Shown: in pieces, positions 37,801-49,349 of the stretch
How positions within the stretch are numbered: the first letter of the stretch is position 1
Layout of the letters: each line of letters starts with the position of its first letter
NCBI RefSeq assembly: GCF_040712315.1
Contig: NC_134013.1
Span: 81,598,001-81,662,000, forward strand
Direction: 5' to 3'
Source: Castanea sativa
Taxonomy: Eukaryota > Streptophyta > Magnoliopsida > Fagales > Fagaceae
Length of the DNA: 64,000 bases
Position numbers and translations under genes: made by a program
Notes under the pieces: model-generated
The model's input: only the letters and a program-made list of their open reading frames with translations
What the model was told of the DNA's origin: nothing
Databases searched by the model: none

Positions 37801-40800
37801 ATTAATACACTTCCAAAAAAGGTAATGCTCATGCCAGATGCATCTTGCATCCCATCTCTTTTGTATTGTTTGCGCTCAACATGTCTTTTATGAACAAGAT
37901 TTTGGACATTATTTGGGAGATTTATGGACCAAACACTGGTCTGTTGAGTGAGCAAGACTGTTCTTTGAACTCACTTGAGGCTGGATATGTAAACATAATT
38001 ATTAAAAAATTGGTGATATTTCTGTATAATTTTCTCTTTTCCAAAAATTTTGAAGGTTTTTGAGATTGATGATGTGAAAGCATGGAAATCAGTGTTAATA
38101 TCAGTCACTTCCTATGCATTGGGACTCCTCATGATTTCAAAAGCCCCATGGTATCTACTTCCTTTGGCTTGGGCATGGACTGGGACTGCAGCAACAGGGG
38201 TTAGTTCCATATACATCTTTACCATATGTATATTGCTTATGAAATTTCACTATGGGTCCTTCCCTCCTCCACACTTTTTGTTTTCCTGATATTATCACTT
38301 GTACATGCTATCTAACTCATATTTCTTTCTATCCTTGTTTTGTAAAGTTCTTTGTTATAGGACATGATTGTGCTCACAAAGCATTTTCAAGTAACAAATT
38401 AGTGGAAGACATTGTTGGAACCTTGGCCTTTTTGCCACTAATATACCCATATGAGCCATGGAGATTTAAGCACGATCAACACCATGCAAAAACAAACATG
38501 TGTGTACAATTTTGCCTCTAATTTTTCTTATTGAATTATCTCAAATATATAGGATATACCTTCAGACATACATACTCACCAATATATTATGGTACATGTG
38601 ATATGTGGAATATATCTAATACATATACAACATCTCGACTGTTTTGTTTGTCCAGTATTCCATTTTTAGTTATCTGAATATCCTTGTCCAATTTAAGTCA
38701 ATGTTCATTATTTTACTAACCACCCAATATCTCCCTGCCCTTCTTTTATTTCAGGTTAAATTTTTTTTTTTTAATTTTATATGGCAATTTTGAAAAGTTA
38801 TAGATTTTTCTTTTATAGAAATTTTTTTTTTAAATCTTAATTTTAGAATTTTCTTTTAGTAACTTGATCCTAATCCATATGTTTGTATATGTATGTACAT
38901 TTGTATATATGTATGTTAGAGGGGCAGCTCTATCCTTTTTATGGCTGTGTCACAACTTCTTGTCATGTGTGTTTATATATGCATATATAACTTCATTTAT
39001 TTGTTGTTTGTTGGTTTGGTAGGTTTACAACCTCTGTGAAGTTGCCGTTCTTACTTCTTCCATTTTCTAAAATATCATCTCTATTCCCACCCATCTTTTA
39101 TCTATAGGTTGAGTGAAGATACAGCTTGGCACCCTGTTTGGAAAGAGGAGTTTGATTCATCTCCTACTTTGCGCAAGGCAATTACAATTGGATATGGGCC
39201 ACTTAGACCGTGGATGTCTATAGCTCACTGGTATGTTATGAAATACAAGAAATAATATGGGACAAAATTTTCATTTTTTAAATTTTCTTGGCCCTTAGTC
39301 CTTAGTGAAACAATTGCCACTAATGACTTGAGCAATAATCCGTATGTTTTGATTTGATACGTATCGGTCTCAACATTAACAAGCATCCTAATAGGTTGAT
39401 GTGGCACTTCAATTTGAACAAGTTCAGACCAAGTGAATTGAAAAGGGTGAAGATAAGCTTGGCTTGTGTGTTTTCATTTATCGCAATTGGATGGCCATTG
39501 ATTATCTACAAGACGGGGATCATGGGATGGGTCAAGTTCTGGTTGATGCCATGGTTGGGCTATCACTTTTGGGTAATGCCGGTTCCTGTTTTCTTGCAGT
39601 AGTATTTGGACCCAGTGTTAATCATGTTAAATTGATAACATCTTTCCATATCCTCTATCTATCTATATATGTATATATGTATGTATATATCCAGAAAATC
39701 CATTATACTGGCAGATGGTCCATAGATTTTGGTTCCTGAATGTTTAGTGGATGGTGATATACGCTGCAGAATGGGGGCTCCCTCTGTTACTGTAGGCACA
39801 TTATGACAGATTTGAAAGCACCAAATTATGTGAATAAAATTATCATGGGCAATTTATTGCTTATTATTTAAATAGTTCTCTACTCAAATCAACTGTGCCT
39901 AAGGCCAACTACCTGAATTTTAATTTTTTAGTTCATTCATAAAATTTATTTTTTATTCACTCTGCTGGGAAGCATTCATGTTGCACCCCTTCTTTTACTT
40001 ATCAAATAAATTAATAAACAATTCACGAATACTAAAAATAGTATGATGCAAGGCTTCTCACTCAATAAAAGTCTTATTACCTATAATAAAAAAAAAAAAA
40101 AAAGTATGATGCAAGGCTTCTCAGTGAATTGTTACCCAACAAAAGGCTTTCTGATTGAACTTAGGAGCATTGAAGTAGCCAATCAAGACCTTGTTCACCA
40201 TGATTTAATCATGTTTTATTGCAGCATAACATGACATTATTCATGCATTGCTTTTGTCTGCTCGAATTCATTTTTTTTAAATGCTTCAGTTCTACTCTTG
40301 AAAAGATCTTGCTAAAATTTTGTGCCATTTTTACTTTTTGGCCCATGTATGATACTTTTACATATTAATTACAATTTTACTGGCCCTAAATAATTCTAGA
40401 ATCCCCAAATTTACATAGTTTGCGTGATGCCTTGACAATCATTTGTGAATTCATTGACCTAATTATTCAGATTATATATTCTATTTGTGTTGAAGATTTT
40501 GTTTTTGTTTTTTGTTTGTTGTGTATTTGTAGATGAGTGTTTTCACCATGGTCCATCATACGGCTCCTCACATACCATTCAAATATTCAAATGAGTGGAA
40601 TGCTGCTCAGGCCCAGCTTAATGGAACAATTCATTGTGATTATCCTCGATGGTAACATCTCTTTCTTTCTCCTTTGTGTGCGTGTCTATATCGTTTTTAA
40701 TTGGCACAAAATCTGATGCAATTAGATGGTAAAATGCAGCTTATACTTAACAGCTTTCATATTGCTGTGGACACTTACTTTGTTATCTGTCCAAAGCTTG

Positions 40801-41714
40801 CTTAAGGATTTTGCCTTGGGTATCTAGGAAATCCCTGGGCCATGGGACATCTTAATTTATCCTTTCTTGATTTTTAAGTAGTTTTCACTTTTCATACTTG
40901 GTGTGCTGTTACTCTTAAGAGTGCATCCAGACCTGATTGTGCTCAGGCCAGGGGAGAAAGGAATATTTTTCTGTTTCAAAAATGTTTCCTGTGAAAAATA
41001 TTTCTTCGATACTCACATTCACTGATTAAAGGGAGAATGACATGCATGCTAGTATGAAGCCATTAATAAGTCACTGAAGATTGTCTTTCAGATCATTGGT
41101 TGACTGTGATTTAGTTTGGGATCCACTTTTAGTGATTTCTAACGAAACAAATGTTGAAGTTGAGATACATTTCTGACTTGCTACTAAAAAATTGCCAAAA
41201 AGAAATATAGAGCTTTAATACCAATACGTTTGTTCTAGTGGTAGAATAACTAAAGTTAATTATGTACTATATTGTTGTAAGTAATCTGCTAACTTTCTCT
41301 CCTGGACAGGGTTGAAATCCTCTGTCATGATATCAGTGTCCACATTCCCCACCATATTTCTCCAAGGATACCAAGCTATAATCTGCGGGCAGCCCACAAG
41401 TCTCTTAAAGAAAATTGGGGAAAGGTAGGATTGATAAGTCCTTCATACACACGTGTGCATGCACGCACACACAGACACGATTCATGGTGACCATTATCTC
41501 GTGCCAATAAAGTTTCTGTTTTAATTCATTTTCTCTCCTATGTCATCGACAGTATCTGAATGAGGCTACTTGGAATTGGCGTTTGATGAAGACGATATTG
41601 ACCGAATGCCATGTTTATGATCAGGAGCAAAATTATGTTCCTTTTGACAAACTTGCCCCTGAAGAATCTCAGCCAATCACATTTCTCAGGAAAGCAATGC
41701 CTGATTATGCTTAA
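34806..41714 (+). CDS. FAD6: Chloroplast omega-6 fatty acid desaturase FAD6, 10 exons, 441 aa
   Basis: Membrane di-iron enzyme of the plastid envelope. It puts the second double bond into 16:1 and 18:1 acyl chains on glycerolipids, using ferredoxin. Exons: 34806-34844, 34957-35011, 37583-37821, 38056-38199, 38348-38499, 39108-39230, 39395-39572, 40533-40651, 41310-41424, 41553-41714; they sum to 1326 nt in frame. All joins are GT-AG. Three histidine boxes are present: HDCAH (about 165), HDQHH (about 201) and HIPHH (about 361), and [12 protein letters not shown] follows exon 8's start. The N-terminus ([12 protein letters not shown], matching MA-x-R-x-ADS of relatives) begins a plastid transit peptide. 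The mature region starts near [12 protein letters not shown]. Length and end (KAMPDYA) agree with Arabidopsis FAD6 (448 aa, recalled). Intron 2 is 2.6 kb and holds SINEs. It appears functional. Confidence 0.96.
35461..35596 (-). mobile_element. SINE in FAD6 intron 2, antisense
   Basis: Flanked by cttttttatc at 35451-35460 and 35597-35606. The plus strand starts with a T12 run, so the element lies on the minus strand with a poly-A tail. Minus-strand tctagtggcac and cttcgattcaag are A- and B-box-like. Confidence 0.8.
36088..36188 (+). mobile_element. Short SINE in FAD6 intron 2
   Basis: Flanked by ggtagatacttt at 36076-36087 and 36189-36200. The body begins gccaatggcctacgg, has a B-box-like gggttcaatgagtcc, and ends in an A-rich aaaaaataaaa. 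At about 100 bp it is short, so it may be 5'-truncated. Confidence 0.75.
36798..36813 (+). repeat. C16 homopolymer in FAD6 intron 2
   Basis: Sixteen consecutive C, followed by ctctctcc. Rare in an AT-rich plant intron. Confidence 0.9.
40040..40123 (+). mobile_element. Tiny poly-A retroposon with 21-bp target duplication in FAD6 intron 7
   Basis: agtatgatgcaaggcttctc plus A occurs at 40040-40060 and again at 40103-40123. Between them lie 42 bp ending in an A16 run. This is the signature of an extremely 5'-truncated retroposition event. Confidence 0.75.
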
Positions 41715-43465
41715 TTTATGGTTTGCCTTATGGGGTCCATTTCTCTTTGGTTCTTTCTTATCTGTTATCTTTTACTTTTTTGGAGCAAATTAGATGCGGT
41801 ATTTCATGCATCATCTTTTTGGTATTTCTTAAGCTGTACAACACATTTTTAAGAACTCTGATTAATAAAGAAAGTTAATTGAAGGAAGGGAAGCTTCAAA
41901 GAAACTCATACTTCACTTTTTTTGCTAGATGGGACTGTATGTAGGGTGATGATGTCATTTTTTTTGGATTATCTAGCGAAAATCCTTCTTTTTTAAGGTG
42001 AGAGATTGGGGTTCATTAGGTAAAAGTGATAACAGTGAGATTCTCCTTGGATGATCAAAACCTCCTTTCTACTATCAACACAATATTGAATTCATATTGT
42101 CTTCTACTCAGATTGGGTAGATGTGTCAGAACTGACTGAGCTAGTGAAAATTTAAATCCAGGAGGATCAGGATGATATTGGTTGGATCTCATTATTTATT
42201 TATTTATTAATGACAGACGTGTCTTTCTTCAGAGTATCTCTCAGATAAATATATATGTTTTTGATATTTTTCTGACATTAAGCTCTTGTTATTGTTTACA
42301 ATTTATAAACCTAAACAGCTAATGTAGACTGATTATTTAAAGATAAATAACACGTTTTTTTTTTATTAATGGATAGGACATTGGTAAATCATGTTTTGCC
42401 CTATTTTGTTGTGTTCTCTAAGTAGTCTTTAGCACAGGGGCATCAAGAGAGAGAGAGAGAGTCAACTGAATTAGTATTATATCCTTTTGGTGTCTTCACT
42501 TAAATTGGGATTTGATACACTTAAAAGAGTTTAAAATTTATCTTGGGCGTTGATCGATGAGATTAATACTGGAACAGAACCAGAGGAAATTATCTTTAAT
42601 TAGTAGTTAGATATAAGAGTTGAGAAAAATAAAAAGGGAAGTATAAGCAAAGGATGGCGGATTTAAGTTCAGGCATGCAAAGGAAAAAAAACAAAGGGAT
42701 AAAGGAGCTGGATTTGCTTTAGTCGGTATGATCATTCAGCAAATTTGGTGCACCAGAAAAGCTCTTTAAGTGCGTATCTTCTATGTTACAAATTTAGAAT
42801 TTTTGAACACCCGAAACTAAAGCTACACGCCTACACCTACACCTAACAACTTTATTCCAAAGTGATTTAATTCATAAATCTGTCAACAGGTTTGGCAGTT
42901 ACAACTGCTCACGTGCAAAGGCATCTCTCTCTTTCTTTGTGTGTGTGGGAGTGTGTGCTTGCTATCGAATCTGGAATCTGTACTGACTACTGAGAGCATT
43001 GGGATGCATCAAAACTACCAGAGAATTAACTTTGTGAATGCACAGGTCAAAAGAAGAAAAGAGAAAGAGGGTCTGTCAAAAAGAGAAAAATGAAAGAGCC
43101 ATTCCTGATCAGTTAGAAAATGAAATGTACAAGTAGGGCATAACTAACATACAATTTGCATCTTCCCAAAAAATACCAAAATTTGTATCTAGCAGTAGTT
43201 GAACAATTTCATTTCTTTGGTAATAATGGGAAACCCCCACTTACACTCGTTATGTAGATATGAGGTTATATTAAGTATTGACTTTCATCTCTCTAACAAT
43301 TAGCAAACTCTAATCAAGCTTAGCAAGCTTAGTACCTCTATGTGTCCTAATCTATAGGGTTCTGCTGCAACTCAATCTTCTATAATCCTAGAAAACAAAA
43401 AGGAGAACCATGTGTATCAAAAAGAAAGAAACACAACCACCAAAACTAGCAAACCCTTCACTGAA
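41715..43465. other. Shared 3' intergenic region between FAD6 and the BTB gene
   Basis: This includes the 3' untranslated parts of two converging genes and a GA run at about 42450. No additional coding sequence or clear repeat was recognised. Confidence 0.7.
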
Positions 43466-44794
43466 TCATATAATCGGCGGAGGTGGGGTTTCCCATATAT
43501 CAAACACATTTTCCTCACTATGCAGTGCAAAGAGGCGATCACCACCAATCGAAAAATCACATATTGAACCTCCATAGCTTCGTCGTAGCCGAGATGTTAA
43601 TGCCCATTCAGGACCACAAAACACTGATATGCAATCATTCATTGATGAAAATAGTTGCCCTTCATGTAATGCCAACTTGGGGTAACAAGGTTCATCAGGC
43701 ATATTATTACCCTTCATCAACCGGCTTCTTGAGCTCCACCTAATGCTCCCAGCGGTGCTTCTCAAATCCATGAATCCCAAATCCTCAAACTCATTCACCA
43801 CACAGATAGAGCTATTCTCTTCCATTGCTATTGCATCTCTAACCCGTTTCTCATCCACAGTTATAGGTGCTCCACCATCAGACCAAGACCAAACCATCTT
43901 CTTGTCCCTAAAATCCAACAAACTAATGTAACAGTTGTCCTTCCTAGGAAACAAAGTTGCAACCAACAAACAGTTACTCCCATGTAACCACTGTAGTTTG
44001 TCAGCATCACCAAGTGACCAACCAGGTGGCTCATAGAAAAAATCAATCTGTTTTCCAGTTACTTGGTCCCAAACTCCAATCCCATACTCATTGCTCCTAC
44101 CCTTGCAACTAGAAAATATCTTATAATCTGAACTGAAACTCAAAGCCCCAGCTGTAAAGCTCTTAACTTGATTCTCATGATTGACTTGAAACTTGTCCCT
44201 CAGCTCCCCCGTTGATGAACTAAACAAACCCATCCCACCATCTCCACGGCCTAATCTCTCACACACACTTATCACAATGTTCTGTGAGTCAATCCAACCA
44301 ACATCATTCACTCTCTGGTAATCAAGAGTAATTGGTGCATGCTCTTCTAGCATCCAATCATACACATGAACCATGCTACCATGTGCAACACAGCAACCAC
44401 CATCTGGCCCGGCTCGAATTGCCGTTCCATCTCCTGGTGCTTGACCTGTTATTGACTTTGAAAGCCGTAATCTATTGCCATCAAATTGACCCCATTTCGC
44501 AGAGCGTACATGGTGAAGAAGGCCATAGAACAGAGCCTCTCTGTAGAGAAGCTTTTCTGGGATATTGGCAGGAATGTAAAGCTCTCCAGTTCTGAGAAGA
44601 TCAAGAATGACCGCAAAGCAATCCGGGTTCCGATCAATGAAGTATTCATCGGAATGATCAGATTGTAGAGTCCAATTCTCATCAAATATCGCTCCAAAAA
44701 ATGAATTTCGGCCAGCGTTGGCAAGGGTTGTTGAAGATGTTTCAAAGATTCTACCTCCAACATTGAATCTCACTCTGTCTTTCTGGATTCCCAT
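43466..44794 (-). CDS. BTB/POZ domain protein with WD40/YVTN-like C-terminus (At4g30940-like), intronless, 442 aa
   Basis: Residues about 8-98 form a T1/KCTD-type BTB domain (VRFNVGGRIFETSSTTLA, DEYFIDRNPDCFAVILDLLR, LYREALFYGLLHHV). Such domains bind cullin-3 in ubiquitin ligases. Residues about 120-440 are beta-propeller-like, with repeated hydrophobic-Trp-Asp strands (VHVYDWMLE, GIGVWDQVTGK, ISLLDFRDKK, VFDIWETPPPP). Arabidopsis At4g30940 and At2g24240 share this two-part plan, as I recall. The frame is uninterrupted and the first ATG opens directly into the BTB fold. FAD6 lies tail to tail 1.75 kb away. The substrate is unknown. Confidence 0.93.
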   Translation of the reverse strand: MGIQKDRVRFNVGGRIFETSSTTLANAGRNSFFGAIFDENWTLQSDHSDEYFIDRNPDCFAVILDLLRTGELYIPANIPEKLLYREALFYGLLHHVRSAKWGQFDGNRLRLSKSITGQAPGDGTAIRAGPDGGCCVAHGSMVHVYDWMLEEHAPITLDYQRVNDVGWIDSQNIVISVCERLGRGDGGMGLFSSSTGELRDKFQVNHENQVKSFTAGALSFSSDYKIFSSCKGRSNEYGIGVWDQVTGKQIDFFYEPPGWSLGDADKLQWLHGSNCLLVATLFPRKDNCYISLLDFRDKKMVWSWSDGGAPITVDEKRVRDAIAMEENSSICVVNEFEDLGFMDLRSTAGSIRWSSRSRLMKGNNMPDEPCYPKLALHEGQLFSSMNDCISVFCGPEWALTSRLRRSYGGSICDFSIGGDRLFALHSEENVFDIWETPPPPII

Positions 44795-45385
44795 GATTGA
44801 ATTTCGATCAAAATTGAGAAGACCAGCTAGGATTTTTGAAGTGGAAGGTCAGAGAGACAGCTAGGGGACTTGAATTGGATAAGACAATTTTGAGTCAGAA
44901 AACCAAAAAAAAAAAATAGTTCAGAGACAGCAGGGGATTTTGAGGAACAGAAATGACTATATTTCCTAGAATTATGGGATTTGCTTGGGTTATTTGAATT
45001 TTGTGAAAGAACTATAATTAGGAAAAGAGTAATCTTCAAGGATCAAACCAGAAGAGAGAACAAAAAACGAAAAATAAGCAAGAAGCTCAAAAAATGAGGA
45101 GGAAATTATGTATGTTTGGGAGAGACTTGTCAAACGGTTGGATTTTTTTTCTCATTTCTGGCTGAAGAAACAGAGGATATTCGTTAGTTGGTGAAGAATG
45201 AAGAATAGGATCAAAATTCTGAGAAAATGGGATCTGGGTATTGAAGAGAGATGGTTTTCAGAGATGGGTTTTTAAATTCGTGGGATTTGGTGAGAAACCA
45301 ATTGAGGAATTGGAGCGGTTGGATTTCGAAAAATTGACTCTTTCTCTTTCTTATATTCTTTCTTTTTTATATATATTTTTAATTT

Positions 45386-45406
45386 TCTCTCTCTCTCTCT
45401 CTCTCT
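45386..45406 (-). repeat. (GA)n tract upstream of the BTB gene
   Basis: A CT run on the plus strand, about 590 bp upstream of the BTB start codon. It could lie in the promoter or 5' leader. Role not shown. Confidence 0.6.
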
Positions 45407-46582
45407 TACATTGCTTTCTCCATGTTATTGTCTCTCTTTTTCCACGTCTGTCATTTCGGCATTGCTTTGGTTCGGACATAGTTGAACTTTTCTTCAATTA
45501 AATACCATGTGGTGGGATCCACTTCTGCATTGTATCATCCTTAGATTCACACCGTTGAATAATTCTCCGTTTCACATCAAAGGGAATTTAGAGAGCATCG
45601 AATGGTGGAGACATGTGTTGAGGAACATCGTAGGAAGACAATAATATCTCCTACCATTAATTTCTTTGCTCAATAGTTAAGGAGTTTCCGATGAAGTCAG
45701 CCCTCTTTCCTTAGAGAAAGCGTGTCTTGTGGATTTTTTTTTTTTTTTTTTTTTTTTTTTCATTTGGGTTCATGTACTTTCAAGTTTCAAAATTTGTTTA
45801 ACAAAAAAAAAAGTTTCAAAATTTTTTTTTTCCTTGGGCAGAAAAGAGGCACATTAATTATCATACATTGCATGAGATAGAAATAAAACAAAATCAGCAT
45901 CACTAGAGTTTCCAATTTTTATAAAACAAAAGCATCACTAAAGTTTCCAATTTTTGACAAGCATTTGCTTAGCAATTGGTCTCTCGAATCTCGATGTGTG
46001 TGATCAATTCATACATTGGAGAAGGTTTTCAAAAGGTTCTCGCAATCAATAAGTATAGACTCTAGTAATGATTAATAGAAGAATTTTTTATAGGGTAAAT
46101 TACGGTAAAGGTATCAAGTTTCATAATCAAATTGATAATTTCTAAATTCTTCGCAAACCAAAGGTCATCTCTAAGTGCCCACATTTATACCAAAACACTA
46201 TCTAGATAATCAAAATTCCTTGTAAAACCCTTAATCTATTCACCCTCACCATCTCCCAAGAGCCCACCTCCTCCCAATTGACCCGGATTCCCCATAGTTG
46301 AAACCATCAATATTGAATTTGAACTTGCCCAACGGTGGTTTTTGTCTATCAATTGTAATAAAAACTTCTTATTAAAAAGGGAAAATGACCCAAAAATTAA
46401 TTTTATTTATTTGGAGAAGTTATTCAAATCATATCACTAATAAGGGTTGACATCAGTCCCCATCTCATTAATAATATAATAATAGTAATTCAATTTATAT
46501 ATGAATAGACATTATTAAAATCCTGTTACATGATACTTGTTTGTTAAAGTAAATATATTAATTTGCTAAACCAAAGCTTTAG
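45407..46582. other. Intergenic region upstream of the BTB gene
   Basis: AT-rich, with a T30-plus run at about 45728-45760. No gene or clear element was recognised. Confidence 0.6.
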
Positions 46583-47153
46583 GTAGGGTGGCAATTCGTG
46601 TTCGCGTGTCGGGTTCGTGTCGTATCAAGTCACGAGTATTCGACTACATAGGTCAACACTAACCCAACATGTTTATTAAACGGGTCAAGATTCCTCAACC
46701 CCTAACACGACCCATTTATTAAACGGGTCAGTCGTGTCGACTTGTTTATCAGATTTTATCAAAATGAAAAATAAAAATTAATGAAAAAACAAACAAATAA
46801 ATATTTTTAATATAAAATTCAGAACTAACGAGTAACTGCATCACAAATAATCATTCAAAATTAAAGCATATCCCAATATCACAAATAACCAATCACAATA
46901 TGTCAAAGAAAATAAATCATAACAACTAATAAGTTTATATACCTAGAGTTTGAAGGGTATATTGGTAAAATATCATTTAATTAAACGGGTCAAACGGGTT
47001 CTATGTGTTCAACACTAACCCAACCCATTTATTAAACGGGTTAGCCGTGTCAACCCAAATATGACACGAACCCGTTAAGCATCAACCCATAACTTGCTAA
47101 TTTCGTGTCGGGTCGTGTCGGGTTTGCGGGTCATGTCAAATTTTGCCACCTCT
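46583..47153. mobile_element. Non-autonomous hAT-type element with 8-bp target duplication
   Basis: The ends are gtagggtggcaa and ttgccacctct (imperfect inverted repeat). AGCTTTAG flanks both sides (46575-46582 and 47154-47161), the 8-bp size expected for hAT. Sub-terminal regions carry many cgggttcgtgtcg and aaacgggtca motifs in both orientations, as in hAT elements with repeated transposase sites. No transposase is encoded. Confidence 0.88.
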
Positions 47154-47250
47154 AGCTTTAGGAAAAAACATAACAAAGAATGAGATTGAGTGGAACTGAC
47201 GGCCTGCCGCTAATAAGGGCTCCTCTTTATTAATAATAGTATCATACGAA

Positions 47251-47815
47251 AGATTAACCCAAGGTTCCACTCATTTAGCCATCTTGTACCTATCAAATCA
47301 TCATCATCATTAGTAGACTACGACTTCACCTCTTACATTTAAAAAAATATATTAATATACATAGAGAAATGTTGCGTCCATAATAGTTTTACAACAAATT
47401 ATAAGTGATAAGTTGTTACTAGTTTTAATTTAAATACACAGTTGAAATTACTTTCTTACTCACCAGAAACAATAAGTAACAATTTGTCATCTAAGATTTG
47501 TTGAAAAAATGTCATTTAAGATTTATTAATAATACAAAAGATTAACCCAAGGTTCCATTCATTTAGCCATCTTGTATTCATCAATCATCATCATCATCAT
47601 TAGTAGACTATTGATTTCACCTCTTACATTTAGAAAAAAAAAAGCATCAATATGCGTAAAAAAGTGTTATGTTCACAACATTTTTACAAAACTTTTACAA
47701 CAAATACTAGATTTTAATCTGAACGCACTGCTAAAATTACTTTTTTACTCACCAGAAACAATAAGTAACAACTTGTCATCTAAAACTTGTTGTAAAACGT
47801 TATGAACGTAGCATT
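47251..47815. repeat. Tandem segmental duplication (288-bp offset) carrying a MITE in each copy
   Basis: agattaacccaaggttcca occurs at 47251 and 47539. The following tcatttagccatcttgta, atcatcatcatcattagtag and cacctcttacattta segments repeat in order. Each unit contains one copy of the MITE seen at 19285-19434 (about 47371-47510 and 47667-47810), so the MITE was copied along with its flank. Confidence 0.82.
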
Positions 47816-48566
47816 TCCCATATACATCCATATATTATTAATTTTTTTTATTATTTATCCTTGAGTTTAAATATTACACAATATAACAAATGAGGTTTAA
47901 TTGGGGGGACAAAATCACAAACCCCCCCTGGATGAACCTACATTCGGGACAAGAAAGTACCACTTCCAATCGATAGCAAATAGTTCATTGCCCCCTTAAA
48001 TATCTATTAATAAAGTTTTGGTTCGTAAATTAGGATTTTTTTTTTCTTTCATTTGTCTTTGCATTCTTTAACTTTTTGTACGACAACACCGCAATTCGCG
48101 ATTGCGGGCTATAAACGGCACAACATATAATATATAACATTTCCTAACTTTAAACTTTTATAGTCGTAGATTTTAATACATAGATACCTTATACATAGAT
48201 AATGGACAGCTCGTGTGTTCGTGTTTACAACAAGTCAAGGACTTTGTTAAAGGCATCCTACAATTTGTTTCTTTCCTTTTTCTTTTCTTAATATTTCGTA
48301 ACGTTTTGGATAGACATCAAAAAAAAGAACATACACTTTTTAGTATTTTTTGTTTTTTAAGATAATGCCAATTCGATGATAGTTATCCTCCGATTTCCTG
48401 ATGATAGTTATCCTCCAATTCCCTATAATTTTTGTTTGTACATAGGACATATGGTATAAATGTTAGGTATCAAACATTCAACTAAAACTGAGAGAAAAAG
48501 AAAGAAAAAGAGAGAGAATTCAATTGAAGAGAATTATTTTCCATTATTCTTTTTTGATGAACTATT

Positions 48567-49309
48567 TGTGGGGAGTAAAAATATCTTAATAGGGATATGG
48601 GCCATTGGGCCTCGCTAAGGAAGGCCGACCTACTCTTGGGTTTAGGGCTTGTTGATACTCTAGGTCGGCCCATATGCCGAGGATCCGAGGACCGAGCCGA
48701 GGATTCTTTTCCCCTGATCGACATCAAAGAACCCGAGACTTCATGGTAAAGGTTAGGAACGACACGGCCAAGACCAATGGTTAAAGGGAGAGAACCCTTG
48801 AATGTCCTAGAAGCGCCGACAAGGAAGAATATCGTAGGTACGCTACCCTCCACATTAAAGCACCCCGCACCTACCAACCCCGGCCGCATTAATGAGGAAT
48901 GACACTTAAACAAAGTGGAAGGGAAACTTCTAGGTACCGTTCAAAGGCACTAAGAAAAGAAATATCTAAAGGCTAAGGGAGGAATCGGGGGCAACACGTG
49001 GATAAAGTATTAAAAAGAGAGTATTTAAGGAGGTACCTAGATAAAAGAAAAAGAACTTTTGTAACCTAAAAAGAAAAAAGACAAAGGGTGAGATATAATA
49101 TAAGAACAAATTTCGGCTTACGTCCGAGGAGGCCCAAGTTACATAATATTCCTTGTTGTTTTCAATTACTTGCAATCTTTAGTTTGTCATTTAATCCTCA
49201 TATACTTCTAACTCGGGTTTCAAGCCCACACTCTACAAATTCTTATTGTTTAAGGCTCATCGGGCCCGAGCCCATAATTCTTGGGTCCAGGTGCAATTGT
49301 GCACTTACA
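48567..49309 (+). repeat. 5' LTR of the Gypsy element (743 bp)
   Basis: Starts TGTGGGGAGTAAAAAT and ends CACTTACA. The promoter-like region attaaaaagagagtatttaa is near 49009. It differs from the 3' LTR by scattered substitutions and many 1-4 bp indels, often at CG-containing sites. Confidence 0.93.
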
Positions 49310-49311
49310 AT

Positions 49312-49328
49312 TGGCGCCGTCTGGGAAA
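49312..49328 (+). other. Primer binding site of the Gypsy element
   Basis: TGGCGCCGTCTGGGAAA lies two bases after the 5' LTR end. Plant Gypsy elements commonly carry a TGGCGCC core here, pairing with a tRNA 3' end. The exact tRNA is not determined. Confidence 0.8.
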
Positions 49329-49349
49329 TCTAGTCTAGAAGTAGTAGGG

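Noticed and set aside
48482..48913. A 143-residue minus-strand frame
   Set aside because: Lies mostly in the 5' LTR. A related shorter frame appears in the 3' LTR, so it is a by-product of LTR sequence.
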